NCBI RefSeq assembly: GCF_001592735.1
Contig: NZ_LUKE01000005.1
Span: 79,245-143,244 of the forward strand
Direction of reading: 5' to 3'
From: Bdellovibrio bacteriovorus
Lineage (GTDB): Bacteria; Bdellovibrionota; Bdellovibrionia; Bdellovibrionales; Bdellovibrionaceae
Length of the DNA: 64,000 nt
This document shows positions 41,616-50,382 of this stretch, piece after piece (the stretch's first letter is position 1; each line of letters begins with the position of its first letter). The position numbers and the translations under genes are program-made. The notes beneath the pieces were generated by a model. It did not search any database and was not told the DNA's origin. It was given only the letters and a program-made list of their open reading frames with translations.

Positions 41616-42011
41616 TTACTTAAGGTGTTTAGAAACTAGTTTAGTCATGTCGAACATAGACACTTGTGTCTTGCCGCCGAAAACTTCTTTAAGTTTAGCG
41701 TCTGCATTGATGTTGCGACGATTTTTTTGATCTTGAAGATTGTTCTTCTTGATGTAAGCCCAAAGTTTTTTAACAACTTCAGTGCGTGGAAGTGGAGAGT
41801 TACCAACAACTGCTGCCAAAGCTGCAGATGGAGTCAACGCTTTCATGAACGCTGCGTTTGGTTTACGAGCTGTTTTAGCTTTTTTAGGAGCTGCAGCTTT
41901 TTTAGTTGTAGCGGCTTTTTTAGGAGCAGCTTTTTTTGCAGTTGCTTTTTTAGCAGGAGCTTTTTTAGCTGCCGCTTTCTTAGTAGTCGCTTTTTTAGAA
42001 GCTTTTGCCAT
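41616..42011 (-). CDS. SWIB-domain protein with histone H1-like Lys/Ala tail
   Basis: 131 residues; GGAGGAAGTACACA precedes the ATG. Residues 1-50 are KKA/KKP-type repeats like the tails of histone H1 and bacterial Hc1-type proteins. Residues about 55-131 are a SWIB/MDM2 domain: LTPSAALAAVVG, PRTEVVKKLWAYIKKNNLQD, RNINADAKLKEVF and MFDMTKLVSKHL. The pairing is known from chlamydiae and some other bacteria. Predicted DNA-binding, chromatin-like architectural protein in the cytosol. Its own promoter region is shared with the divergent J-domain gene. Confidence 0.9.
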   Translation of the reverse strand: MAKASKKATTKKAAAKKAPAKKATAKKAAPKKAATTKKAAAPKKAKTARKPNAAFMKALTPSAALAAVVGNSPLPRTEVVKKLWAYIKKNNLQDQKNRRNINADAKLKEVFGGKTQVSMFDMTKLVSKHLK

Positions 42012-42301
42012 TGTGTACTTCCTCCGTTTTGTTTTCAGTACGTTTATCCGAATGACCTAAGTGTGTATCCATTCCCAGGCCTTTGTCCAAAAAAAAATGC
42101 ATCGAAAATCACTTTTTTTGCATTTTTCCCTCTAAAAAACGTATTTCCCCGAGGGAAAGCGGCCAAAATCACCGTTTTCCCCTCTGAAAATCCACTCCCA
42201 AGGGCAAGTTCTACGTCAGGCCCCCCAGGAAAAAGGACCATTTCTATTCGGAAATCTTTGTCTGGACTGCGGTCGTCTCAAGCTGAACCGATAAGTTGAG
42301 C

Positions 42302-42715
42302 ATGAGTTTTCAGACGAGTTTCAAACAAATTCTTCGAGAGAAAATGGGGCAACAAGAAGCGGCTCCGGCTCAAAATCCCTCTACATATATAGATACCGAT
42401 CCTTCTCACTTAGCTTTCCTGATGAGCCAAATCGGCAAATTTGAATTCGAAACTCGACGTGGACACTACCCCCGCCCAGCAATTCGTCCACAGCGTCCCC
42501 GTCCCGCGCACGCCTTTTCCGAATCTCAAAAACAGTCTTTTGAATTCCTAAAATCCTATATTCATGATTTGTCAGAGGGGTTTACAGGAGCCGAGCTAAA
42601 GACAGCCTTCAGAAAAGCAGCCATCCGCCTCCATCCCGACCACGGCGGCTCAACCCAAACATTCATGGATCTAAAGACGCACTATCAAATCTTGACCGAA
42701 ATCGTTTCAAGATAA
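42302..42715 (+). CDS. Small J-domain (DnaJ-like) protein with SFxQILxExMG motif
   Basis: 137 residues. The N-terminus carries SFKQILREKMGQ, nearly the same as the C-terminus of the protein at 8624-8803. A Pro/Arg-rich middle follows, then a J-domain from about residue 78 with AELKTAFRKAAIRLHPDHGGS, including the HPD needed to stimulate DnaK. There are no zinc-finger or substrate domains, so it is a specialised co-chaperone. The first ATG (42302) is chosen; the Shine-Dalgarno is weak. Confidence 0.8.
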   Translation: MSFQTSFKQILREKMGQQEAAPAQNPSTYIDTDPSHLAFLMSQIGKFEFETRRGHYPRPAIRPQRPRPAHAFSESQKQSFEFLKSYIHDLSEGFTGAELKTAFRKAAIRLHPDHGGSTQTFMDLKTHYQILTEIVSR

Positions 42716-42716
42716 T

Positions 42717-42960
42717 TTAATTGCTAGCAAAATTTGGCGAGGAAAGCCTTTGGGCATCTTGCCCGGAATGAGGGGTTTGTCTCGGGCTCCTGCCCGAGCC
42801 CCTAACGGGCTTCGCGAAAAAATGCCCTCCTGGCATTTTTTTGTCGGCGCCACGATGGCGCGAACCCTCCGCAGGAGGGCGACAACGCAGGCTGGACGCC
42901 GTCCCTCTTGGAGCGGCAGAAAGCCCCAAGTGGCTTTCTTACCAAATCCTGCGTTTACAA
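42717..42960. other. Intergenic region with a chain of at least six hairpins
   Basis: Between the J-domain gene and ettA: GGGC-GCCC (42752-42764), CTCGGG-CCCGAG (42781-42798), AAAAAATGCC-GGCATTTTTT (42817-42842, terminator-like), GCGCCA-TGGCGC (about 42847-42861), CCCTCC-GGAGGG (42865-42879), GGAC-GTCC (42894-42904) and AGAAAGCC-GGCTTTCT (42919-42940). CGCAGG near 42886 pairs with CCTGCG near 42948. It may be stacked terminators of the convergent genes or a structured RNA. Confidence 0.6.
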
Positions 42961-42962
42961 AA

Positions 42963-44633
42963 TTAGATCATCTTGAAGCGCACGCGTTTGGGACCCGCAT
43001 TCTCGCCCAAGCGCTTCTTGCGATCTTCTTCGTACTCACTGAAGTTTCCAGGGAAGAATTCAATCTTAGAATCCCCTTCAAACGCCATAATATGGGTACA
43101 AACACGATCCAAGAACCAGCGATCATGCGAGATCACCACGGCAGATCCACCGAACTCTAGCAAAGCCTCTTCCAGGGCACGCATGGTGTTCACGTCTAAG
43201 TCATTCGTGGGCTCATCCAGCAAAAGCAAATTGGCGCCTTGCTTCAAGATTTTTGCCATGTTCACGCGGTTGCGCTCTCCACCAGAAAGCTGTCCCACTT
43301 TCTTTTGTTGATCAGAACCCGAGAAGTTAAACCAGGAAACGTACTGACGAGATGGAATTTCGCGGGTGCCGAGTTGGATCACATCCGCCCCGCCCGAAAG
43401 CTCTTCATAGATCGACTTATTCGGATCCAAAGTTTCACGCGTTTGATCCACGTAAGCAATCTTCACTGTTTCGCCGACTTTGAATGTTCCAGAATCTGGT
43501 TTTTCTTTGCCCGTGATCATGCGGAACAATGTCGATTTACCGACCCCGTTCGGCCCGATAACGCCGACGATGGCACCCTTCGGAATGGTGAAGCTGACGT
43601 CATCCAAAAGAACTTTGTGATCATAGGCTTTGGTAACACCATGAGCCTCCACCACGATATCGCCCAAACGAGGTCCCGGTGGAATATAGATAGACATCTC
43701 TTGGATTTTTTCCGGAGAGGCTTCTTTCAGCAAGTTTTCATAATTAGAAATACGCGCTTTTGATTTCGCCTGGCGAGCTTTCGCTCCTTGACGGATCCAA
43801 TCAAGCTCACGCTCTAACGTGCGCGCTTTTCGGGCTTGGTCTTTGGCTTCATTGGCCGTGCGTTTGTCTTTTTGCTCTAACCAAGAAGTGTAATTCCCTT
43901 TCCAAGGAATGCCTTCACCACGATCCAATTCTAAGATCCAACCTGCCACGTTATCTAGGAAATAACGGTCATGCGTCACGGCGATCACGGTGCCTGGGAA
44001 CTTAGAAAGATATTGTTCAAGCCACGCCACGGATTCTGCATCCAAGTGATTCGTCGGCTCATCGAGTAATAAAATATCTGGCTCTGACATGATCAAACGA
44101 GCCAAAGCCACGCGGCGTTTTTCACCACCTGACAATTTGGTGACGCCCATGTCGCCATCTGGACAACGAAGGGCATCCATCACGATTTCGATCTTTTGAT
44201 CCACGTCCCACGCGCCCAAGGCTTCTAATTTTTCCTGGATCACGCCTTGTTTTTCGATAAGTTTATTCATCTCGTCCGGATCTAAATCAGGATCGCTGAA
44301 TTTGTCGTTGATGGCGTTATATTCTTTCATCAACTTTGGAAGTTCGCCCATGCCAGCAAAGATGTTTTCTTTAACGGTTAAAGACTCATCAAGCTGGGGT
44401 TCTTGCTCGAAATAACCGACCTTCATTGTTTTTGAAGGAAAGGCTTCCCCGATAAATTCATGGTCGATACCTGCCATGATTCTAAGCAAAGTGGATTTAC
44501 CAGAGCCGTTCAGACCTAAAACTCCGATTTTGGCTCCGTAAAAGTAAGACAAATAGATGTCTTTTAGGACGTATCTATTTGGAGGATATACTTTACTTAC
44601 ACCTTTCATTGTGTAGATAATCTCTTGAGACAT
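42963..44633 (-). CDS. ettA: Energy-dependent translational throttle protein EttA (ABC-F)
   Basis: 556 residues, as in E. coli EttA. Two ABC modules have Walker A GLNGSGKST and GPNGVGKST, signatures LSGGEKRR and LSGGERNR and Walker B ILLLDEPTNHLD and LLLLDEPTNDLD. An Arg/Lys-rich inter-domain linker (about 250-300) inserts at the ribosomal E site. EttA gates entry of the 70S initiation complex into elongation according to ATP/ADP ratio. The start follows GGGAG. Monocistronic. Confidence 0.95.
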   Translation of the reverse strand: MSQEIIYTMKGVSKVYPPNRYVLKDIYLSYFYGAKIGVLGLNGSGKSTLLRIMAGIDHEFIGEAFPSKTMKVGYFEQEPQLDESLTVKENIFAGMGELPKLMKEYNAINDKFSDPDLDPDEMNKLIEKQGVIQEKLEALGAWDVDQKIEIVMDALRCPDGDMGVTKLSGGEKRRVALARLIMSEPDILLLDEPTNHLDAESVAWLEQYLSKFPGTVIAVTHDRYFLDNVAGWILELDRGEGIPWKGNYTSWLEQKDKRTANEAKDQARKARTLERELDWIRQGAKARQAKSKARISNYENLLKEASPEKIQEMSIYIPPGPRLGDIVVEAHGVTKAYDHKVLLDDVSFTIPKGAIVGVIGPNGVGKSTLFRMITGKEKPDSGTFKVGETVKIAYVDQTRETLDPNKSIYEELSGGADVIQLGTREIPSRQYVSWFNFSGSDQQKKVGQLSGGERNRVNMAKILKQGANLLLLDEPTNDLDVNTMRALEEALLEFGGSAVVISHDRWFLDRVCTHIMAFEGDSKIEFFPGNFSEYEEDRKKRLGENAGPKRVRFKMI

Positions 44634-44788
44634 GATGTCACACTCCCTTGGGGATGTATTAGCAGTTAAAGGTCGTAATGTACCAGTCTGAAAATACTTG
44701 TCAAATGGAGTTCGGTTCTACAAACTGTGGACCCTCAAAGGACTGAGGAAGAATTCACAACTTAGATAGACAGAAGATTCAACGACGA

Positions 44789-45058
44789 ATGAGTGACGAC
44801 AGCATAACAAAGGGGCCTTCGCCCTTCAAAAAAGACGAAAGTTCTTTGGCTTCGGCCCCCCAAGGGGGTGGCGGCGCTACTAAGAAATCTCGTCCGCTGT
44901 TTGGTCGCCTGAATCAAGATCTGCAAGATGCCCTTAGTACCTGGGACACCCTTACTGAAGAAATGTCGACAAAGCTTTCCCCGGAAGAAGAACAGCTGCA
45001 GGAAGTCAAAAGACTGCTTTCCGAATTAAAATCAAAATTAAACGAATTTGAGGATTAG
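44789..45058 (+). CDS. Small acidic coiled-coil protein, unknown function
   Basis: 89 residues, cytosolic. A Gly/Ser-rich N-terminus (APQGGGGATKKSRPLFGRL) is followed by a charged helix likely to form a coiled coil (STKLSPEEEQLQEVKRLLSELKSKL). No family recognised. It is divergent from ettA across 155 bp and convergent with the bolA-type gene. Confidence 0.65.
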   Translation: MSDDSITKGPSPFKKDESSLASAPQGGGGATKKSRPLFGRLNQDLQDALSTWDTLTEEMSTKLSPEEEQLQEVKRLLSELKSKLNEFED

Positions 45059-45108
45059 CGCTGGCAGGAGCAGAGCGCAGGCCCTGCGGGTCGGAGCTGA
45101 AGCAGTAC

Positions 45109-45435
45109 CTATTTCGGATCGTGTTTCGAGCCCCCCAGGCAATTGGGGGATTCGAAGTTTAAAGCCGCTTTTTGTTTTTCCCACTCCGTTGGAGTTAAGG
45201 TCTTTTGCGTTAAGGCATGCAGACCGTTTTCAAGCTCTGACTTTAAAAGATCATTGATCATTCGTTGGCGATCAATACGGGATTTGCCCTCGAAAGCGGC
45301 AGAGACCACTAAAACTTTAAAATGAGTTTCGCGATTCGGCGGCCCTGAGTGCATATCGCTTTCGTTATCGATTTCGATATGCACCGGGGTTAATGCTTTA
45401 GAGATGGTTTCAAAAATTCTCGAGGCGCGATTCAT
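45109..45435 (-). CDS. BolA-family protein
   Basis: 108 residues. The BolA fold is shown by IFETISKALTPVHIEIDNESDMHSG, HFKVLVVSAAFEGKSRIDRQRMINDLL and ELENGLHALTQKTLTPTEW. The Ser-His region and HAL motif match BolA rather than IbaG. BolA proteins pair with monothiol glutaredoxins around Fe-S clusters and, in E. coli, affect shape and biofilm genes. It is the last gene of the ParA operon; its ATG lies one base past the previous stop. Confidence 0.9.
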   Translation of the reverse strand: MNRASRIFETISKALTPVHIEIDNESDMHSGPPNRETHFKVLVVSAAFEGKSRIDRQRMINDLLKSELENGLHALTQKTLTPTEWEKQKAALNFESPNCLGGSKHDPK

Positions 45436-45436
45436 A

Positions 45437-46003
45437 CTACTTCTTGTCGATTTTAGATTTCAAATAATCTAAACCCATGCGCGCCATCATAAAGACGCCT
45501 TTTTCTTCTAATTTTTTTTCAACATCTTTGGCTTTACGCAAAGCTTTAGACGCAGCCAATTGCGCAAATGGGTTCCCCACAGGCAAACCTTGGAACTCGC
45601 CGTCTTTCACCCATTCATCAGCCACGGTGTCGGCAAGCTCCATCACTTTCGGAGCTTTCATGCGAATCAGGTCGCTGCCGTAAAACTCCAAGTGAACTTT
45701 TTGAGGCTCTTCTTGTTTTTGATGAAATGATTCGTAAGTTTTTTCTGCGGCTGTTTCTTCGGACGTATCATCGGGAGCCACATAAACTTGTGAGTGCCCC
45801 TCAGGGAATACACCTTCATTCAGGGCTTCCGTATTAATGGCTTCAGCTTCTGTTTCGGCCTCAGCCCCGTCGTACACGGCTTCTTCTGAGGAAACAGCAT
45901 CCACCGCTTCGTCATTCAGCTTATCCGCCATCTCATGGCGCGGGCGACGTTTTGAAGATGAAGAAGAGCCTTTTTTACCTTTGTATTCTTTTGTCTGTGG
46001 CAT
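45437..46003 (-). CDS. Acidic partner-like protein in the ParA operon
   Basis: 188 residues; GGAAG precedes the ATG. The protein opens with a basic Ser/Lys segment (KGKKGSSSSSKRRPRHEM), then a long acidic Glu/Ala region (about 30-90), then a helical C-terminal domain (VHLEFYGSDLIRMKAPKVMELADTVADEWV...). It shares no sequence with ParB CTPase proteins. Its place 15 bp after a ParA gene suggests it could be the cargo or adaptor of that ATPase, as with McdB or PpfA-type partners; this is inference. Confidence 0.65.
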   Translation of the reverse strand: MPQTKEYKGKKGSSSSSKRRPRHEMADKLNDEAVDAVSSEEAVYDGAEAETEAEAINTEALNEGVFPEGHSQVYVAPDDTSEETAAEKTYESFHQKQEEPQKVHLEFYGSDLIRMKAPKVMELADTVADEWVKDGEFQGLPVGNPFAQLAASKALRKAKDVEKKLEEKGVFMMARMGLDYLKSKIDKK

Positions 46004-46017
46004 CGGAAACTTCCTTT

Positions 46018-46947
46018 TTATGCAAAACCAAGTACTTCGCGGGTCACAATGTCATAGTCCTCTTTCACCGGGGATTTCCCGGCAAAAAGGCTTTTTCCAG
46101 AACGGATCGAGTTTTTGACCTCGCTGGAAGTGCGAATATAGCCCTTCATCAGCGAATCTTCAAAAGAATCAATGCACTTTTGCAAAAGTTCATGACTGGT
46201 GTTTTCTCGCCCATCAAATTTCGTGAATAGGATCTTACGAGTGAAATCTAACGAAAAGTCGCTCTTGATGTCTTCTAACTCCGTCAGGTTTTTCTGTAAC
46301 CCTAAGAATGAGAATTTATCAGGGTTCACCGGTAAAATGATCTCATCTGAAGCCACGGTGACGGCTGTATTCACGGCACTGAGCGCCGGGGCCGTGTCGA
46401 TCAAAATCAGGTCATAGCGGTGTCTAATTTTTTCTAATGGAGCCTTAATCACTTGGGCCCAGTTGCGATTGGAATTCATCAAGACTCGGTCTAACACCGA
46501 GTTATTTAATGACGAAGGAATTAAGTCCACATGAGGCTCAATAAAACGCACGCACTCTTCAATGCTTTTGCGTTTTTCGGCGATATCAACCCACACCGGA
46601 ACTTCTTCGTCTTCAACCCCAAGGGCAAAGCTTAAGTTGGCTTGTTGATCTAAATCGATAAACAAAACGCGCGCGCCGTACATGGCTGCTCTTAAGCCCA
46701 TGTTTAACACGGACGTCGTCTTGGCAACACCGCCTTTAAGCATTTGGACAGAGATCACTTTCTGAGGGTATTTATAACCTTCAGCCAAAAGAACGGTGCG
46801 AACCTCTTCGGGTAACAACCAGGGAGATTTGATTTTTTTGGAAAGAATTTTTTCGGCTTTTTTCTTAATGTTAACCGGAGTGGTTCCGATAAAAGCGGCC
46901 AAATCACTGAGCGTGATGCAAAATTCCTGTTGCGCCAATTCTGACAT
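46018..46947 (-). CDS. ParA-family ATPase with N-terminal HTH
   Basis: 309 residues; AGCGGAGGACTGCT precedes the ATG. An N-terminal HTH-like segment (about 8-55, LSDLAAFIGTTPVNIKKKAEK) leads to the deviant Walker A KGGVAKTT (71-78), switch FIDLDQQANLSFALG, LILIDTAPALSAVNTA and LPVNPDKFSFLGL. ParA ATPases position chromosomes, plasmids or protein clusters on the nucleoid. No parB or parS-like repeats are seen nearby, so this is probably a cargo-positioning orphan rather than the chromosomal partition protein. Confidence 0.85.
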   Translation of the reverse strand: MSELAQQEFCITLSDLAAFIGTTPVNIKKKAEKILSKKIKSPWLLPEEVRTVLLAEGYKYPQKVISVQMLKGGVAKTTSVLNMGLRAAMYGARVLFIDLDQQANLSFALGVEDEEVPVWVDIAEKRKSIEECVRFIEPHVDLIPSSLNNSVLDRVLMNSNRNWAQVIKAPLEKIRHRYDLILIDTAPALSAVNTAVTVASDEIILPVNPDKFSFLGLQKNLTELEDIKSDFSLDFTRKILFTKFDGRENTSHELLQKCIDSFEDSLMKGYIRTSSEVKNSIRSGKSLFAGKSPVKEDYDIVTREVLGFA

Positions 46948-47023
46948 AGCAGTCCTCCGCTGACTCTTAATGTTTAGAGCCTACATAGAGGATCCTGCCT
47001 ATGCAAGAGCCCGGCGCACAGAG

Positions 47024-47284
47024 TTATGTTTGAATATCGTTATAGACGTCCAAGTGCTGCGCTTCGCTTCTTAAAGTCGACCGCATTTCCTCAATATCGA
47101 ACTTATAAGACCACAAAAGCTGCTCGCGCATCTTGCGCAACTGCCAAACTTGTTCGGAGGTCAATGGACGTAAAGACTCTATTAGGTGGACAAGGTGCAA
47201 ATCCACCTCACGCTTAAAATCGCCAAAGTCGGTATCATCTTCTTTATCTAGGAATTCGATAAACTCATGGATAGATGGGTGCAT
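47024..47284 (-). CDS. Small helical cytosolic protein, unknown function
   Basis: 86 residues; TAAGGAGGCATCC is a strong Shine-Dalgarno. It is acidic and helical (IHEFIEFLDKEDDTDFGDFKR, SEQVWQLRKMREQLLWSYKF). No family recognised. It lies about 80 bp upstream of parA on the same strand and may belong to the same unit. Confidence 0.65.
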   Translation of the reverse strand: MHPSIHEFIEFLDKEDDTDFGDFKREVDLHLVHLIESLRPLTSEQVWQLRKMREQLLWSYKFDIEEMRSTLRSEAQHLDVYNDIQT

Positions 47285-47363
47285 GGATGCCTCCTTACCT
47301 GGTCTTAAGTATCTCTTAAGGAAGAGCAGATTCGGAAGCCTTGGTGCTGAAAGACATGGGTTT

Positions 47364-49538
47364 CTATTCCCCGCTTTTAATATATGAATCCGGAGGGGCC
47401 ACTGGGATTACATAAATTTTAGACTTCTCAATGGCATCAATCTCTGGATACATAAAGACTTGGAAAAATAGAGTGTCGCCAATTTGAATGTTATAACAAG
47501 CGAACTGAGATACATATCCAATGTTTTGGTTGCTTCCCCAAATATTTGAAGACCTCAAGTTATCTTCATCGCCACAAAATCTAACCGTGGCCTTAAGAGA
47601 ACGTGACTTCTCATATGCAAATATTCTGTACAATTGCTGTGAGCCCGTACAATAACCCTTAGAATCAGCACATGGATCCCCACCCTCAAACGCGTTCCTA
47701 GCTCGTTCCTCTAAAAGCTTTAAAAATTCTCCTTTGAATTTTACAGCTTTGCTTCCAATGGCCTCGTCCAGAGTTTTCACGTCGTCAATAAACTGGAGAC
47801 CCATTCCTTCCCATGATTTTTTCGCTACCCCAAGATCAAAAGATCTCATTCGGTCTGCATACACAGTGTCGTAGTCCTTGCACTCTAGATCGAAAATCGT
47901 TTTGTCATTTCCAATTTCAACTTCCAAGTTAGGCGACGGGGTGGGACCGCTAGGGTTGAAAAAATTCTCGATCGCATTGAGATCATCCTGCTCAAGCATG
48001 TTCAATTCATTTTTAAGAAGTAGAAGCGGAAGATATTCAGAGACATATTTGTCCCTAACAAGATGGTCCGTGCGAGGATGATGGGGTACCACAGCATATT
48101 TATTTTCAAACTTATCCAATTCATTTTTCCAGAGAGTAAATCCATTTTTTACCGAACCGTTTTTTACCGCCTCATCCACATCTTTTTTTAAAGCAATAAA
48201 CGCGCTAACCTCTAAATCGTCACCAGACGCCCGGACCTCTTCCGATTCTAATTTTTTCGCGACCGCGCTTTTTATCATCGCCACCACATATTTAGAGACC
48301 TGTTCTTTATCAAAATCTAAAACGCTCAACGATACCCATTTTTTTTCCTCGGGCATCACAATTGAAACTTTTCGAGCCGTGCCACCTATGTCGATATAAT
48401 CTTGCCAAATTTCGCCGGCGCTCCCTCTGCGATAACCAAACTGACCTTTTGTAACACGACCATAGAATTTCAGGTTTAAGTAATGGGTATCATCAAGCTC
48501 TTCATCGCTCGTGTACTTAAGGGCACTCCTACCGTCCATGTACAATTGTTCTAAATCAAATTTTCGAACCTCTTGCACGTCAAATTCACCCTTCGCAAAC
48601 GTACTACGAGTTAAAAATTTTGTTTTAAGCAAAGGTATTACAACGTGTTGTTTTTTATCGGCGCCAGAATATTGGTACAACACGACTTTCGACGATGGGT
48701 CGCTAGCAATGGTTCCACTACAGTGTTTAAATTCGGATCGATCATTTGGCAAAAATAAGTTACTGTGAACCGATTTGGCGGGAATCCACTTCGAAAAGAG
48801 TGGGGTCAAACCTTGTGCTGAAAATAGTCTTCCGATTTTGCCTCTAATAAAATCTGAGTTCTTGTAACCAGCTTGTCGTGCTTCTTTGAAAAAATATTCG
48901 TGCGCCAAAAGGGCAATTTTGTTAAGCTGATCTAATTGTGACCAATATTCCGTTTGCACATAAAGTGTTCCATCAGGATTCTTATGTGGTTGATCATCCC
49001 AAAAAGCGATTTGTACTATCTTACAGCCGTTAGGCAAGACAATGGGAGAATTCGCATCTTTACTGACTTGAAGTGACGTATTCTTATCAAGAAAAGCAAT
49101 CTTGCCAACAAAAGACTTCCAAAAAGATCTATTACCAAATTCCAAATCTCCCATCGAGGGTCCCAGATACGAGCTCAGTTGTCCTATCAAAAGACTTATC
49201 GCTTCATCAGAGACGTCGGCGGTCACACTCGAAGGAAGCTTGTGCTTCACTATCTCCGCATTCGAATTATAAATGAGTTCAAAGATATCCCGAGTAAAAA
49301 TTTTTGATTTAAGGCGAAGGTCAACGGTTTTATCCGAGCACAGAACTCCTTGCCCACCGCCGCCATCACCTGTGCCGCCTGAGCCAGTGTAACCATCATC
49401 ATCCGGCAACTTTTTGTCTGCACCATTTGCCGTAATGTAATTGCTAACGTTATTGGGAGAGCAGGCTACCCCTGACAACAAAAACATCAACGTCATGACT
49501 GTGGCGGAGGCAGCGCTCCAAACTCTGCTGGATTTCAT
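47364..49538 (-). CDS. Large lipoprotein of the HExxY/F family, unknown function
   Basis: 724 residues; AGAGGACTC precedes the ATG at 49538. Lipobox GVAC with Cys26, then a Gly/Asp-rich stretch (GYTGSGGTGDGGGGQGVLC). Residues about 170-240 (VQIAFWDDQPH, WSQLDQLNKIALLAHEYFFKEAR, IRGKIGRLFS) match the frameshifted protein at 22302-23301, including a HExxF/Y motif (His213, Glu214) that could be a zincin-like site. The C-terminal 480 residues are unassigned. The start overlaps the protease stop (ATGA), so it is coupled to it. Confidence 0.75.
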   Translation of the reverse strand: MKSSRVWSAASATVMTLMFLLSGVACSPNNVSNYITANGADKKLPDDDGYTGSGGTGDGGGGQGVLCSDKTVDLRLKSKIFTRDIFELIYNSNAEIVKHKLPSSVTADVSDEAISLLIGQLSSYLGPSMGDLEFGNRSFWKSFVGKIAFLDKNTSLQVSKDANSPIVLPNGCKIVQIAFWDDQPHKNPDGTLYVQTEYWSQLDQLNKIALLAHEYFFKEARQAGYKNSDFIRGKIGRLFSAQGLTPLFSKWIPAKSVHSNLFLPNDRSEFKHCSGTIASDPSSKVVLYQYSGADKKQHVVIPLLKTKFLTRSTFAKGEFDVQEVRKFDLEQLYMDGRSALKYTSDEELDDTHYLNLKFYGRVTKGQFGYRRGSAGEIWQDYIDIGGTARKVSIVMPEEKKWVSLSVLDFDKEQVSKYVVAMIKSAVAKKLESEEVRASGDDLEVSAFIALKKDVDEAVKNGSVKNGFTLWKNELDKFENKYAVVPHHPRTDHLVRDKYVSEYLPLLLLKNELNMLEQDDLNAIENFFNPSGPTPSPNLEVEIGNDKTIFDLECKDYDTVYADRMRSFDLGVAKKSWEGMGLQFIDDVKTLDEAIGSKAVKFKGEFLKLLEERARNAFEGGDPCADSKGYCTGSQQLYRIFAYEKSRSLKATVRFCGDEDNLRSSNIWGSNQNIGYVSQFACYNIQIGDTLFFQVFMYPEIDAIEKSKIYVIPVAPPDSYIKSGE

Positions 49539-50380
49539 TTTTTTGAGTCCTCTAAAATTTTCGTCCAAGGAATTACAAGTTCACCGGAGCAATCTCGCAC
49601 CCCACATATTTTTACGCCTCCGTCTTCCGAGAAATCTCGTTCGCCGCTAGAAAGAATACCCACTAAGCGATCGCCTTTAGAGGAAAAAACTGGGGAGCCA
49701 GAATTACCTTCGAAAACATCAAGCGTCGTTTCGTAAATACCATTGGTCCGTAGTAACGAACGCACTTCACCTGAAGACTTCTTTTTATAGCTTCCTAACG
49801 GATCCCCCAATGCGTAAACTTTTTCGCCAACTGACAGGGGTCTCTCTATGACTTCTGGCATATCAACTTGCACCGGTTCACTGATTTGAAGAAGTGCATA
49901 ATCCAGCCCCTTACCGGCAACGTCGACAACCGTTTTTACCACTGCTTTACAATCTCGCACTTCAAATTCTTGTGAGTCATTCATGATATTGTAGTTAAAT
50001 ACCAATTGAAGGTTTTCACATGAGTACGGTGAGGAAAGACAATGTCCCGCAGTCAGCACCATATCCGGCGCTACTAAGATTCCGGAACAATAAGAAGCTG
50101 ATGATTGCTCAGCCCAAGGCAGTTCTTGTCCGCCAAATTTTTCGTCTACTCGATATATTTGCCCTGTCTTTAAAGACTGAAGGGTTTTACGTTCAAATAA
50201 TGAAACTAATGCCCCACGATAGGGCTGTTCTTTGGGTAACTCTTCCATAGAATAGTCGCCATAGATAACATGATTAGCATCATCTAGATTACCTTCAAAT
50301 GCTTGAGGTGCAGCATCGTAGCTGCACCCCAAGATCTGTCCGAATAGTGCTACCATCGGTAGCAAGAGCTTCAGTTTCAT
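49535..50380 (-). CDS. Trypsin-like serine protease lipoprotein
   Basis: 281 residues with lipobox ILGC (Cys19). Trypsin-fold motifs are complete: His113 (VLTAGHC), Asp160 (GLDYALLQI) and Ser227 (EGNSGSPVF), with SYCSGILVAPD before the His. Several Cys suit disulfides. Predicted outer-membrane-anchored endopeptidase, possibly processing the co-encoded lipoprotein or prey proteins (inference). The start lies two bases past the stop of the deacetylase gene. Confidence 0.9.
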   Translation of the reverse strand: MKLKLLLPMVALFGQILGCSYDAAPQAFEGNLDDANHVIYGDYSMEELPKEQPYRGALVSLFERKTLQSLKTGQIYRVDEKFGGQELPWAEQSSASYCSGILVAPDMVLTAGHCLSSPYSCENLQLVFNYNIMNDSQEFEVRDCKAVVKTVVDVAGKGLDYALLQISEPVQVDMPEVIERPLSVGEKVYALGDPLGSYKKKSSGEVRSLLRTNGIYETTLDVFEGNSGSPVFSSKGDRLVGILSSGERDFSEDGGVKICGVRDCSGELVIPWTKILEDSKK

Positions 50381-50382
50381 TT

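Noticed and set aside
41664..42299. Long plus-strand frame of about 210 codons rich in Ser/Phe/Arg opposite the SWIB gene
   Set aside because: It is the mirror of the KKA-repeat codons on the minus strand; composition is implausible for a protein and no Shine-Dalgarno fits.
43239..43763. 174-codon plus-strand frame opposite ettA
   Set aside because: Shadow of a strongly conserved ABC-F gene with complete motifs on the minus strand.
46018..46947. Chromosomal ParA of an origin-proximal parAB locus
   Set aside because: No parB, gidA/B, dnaA or parS-like repeats occur nearby, and the partner is not ParB-like.
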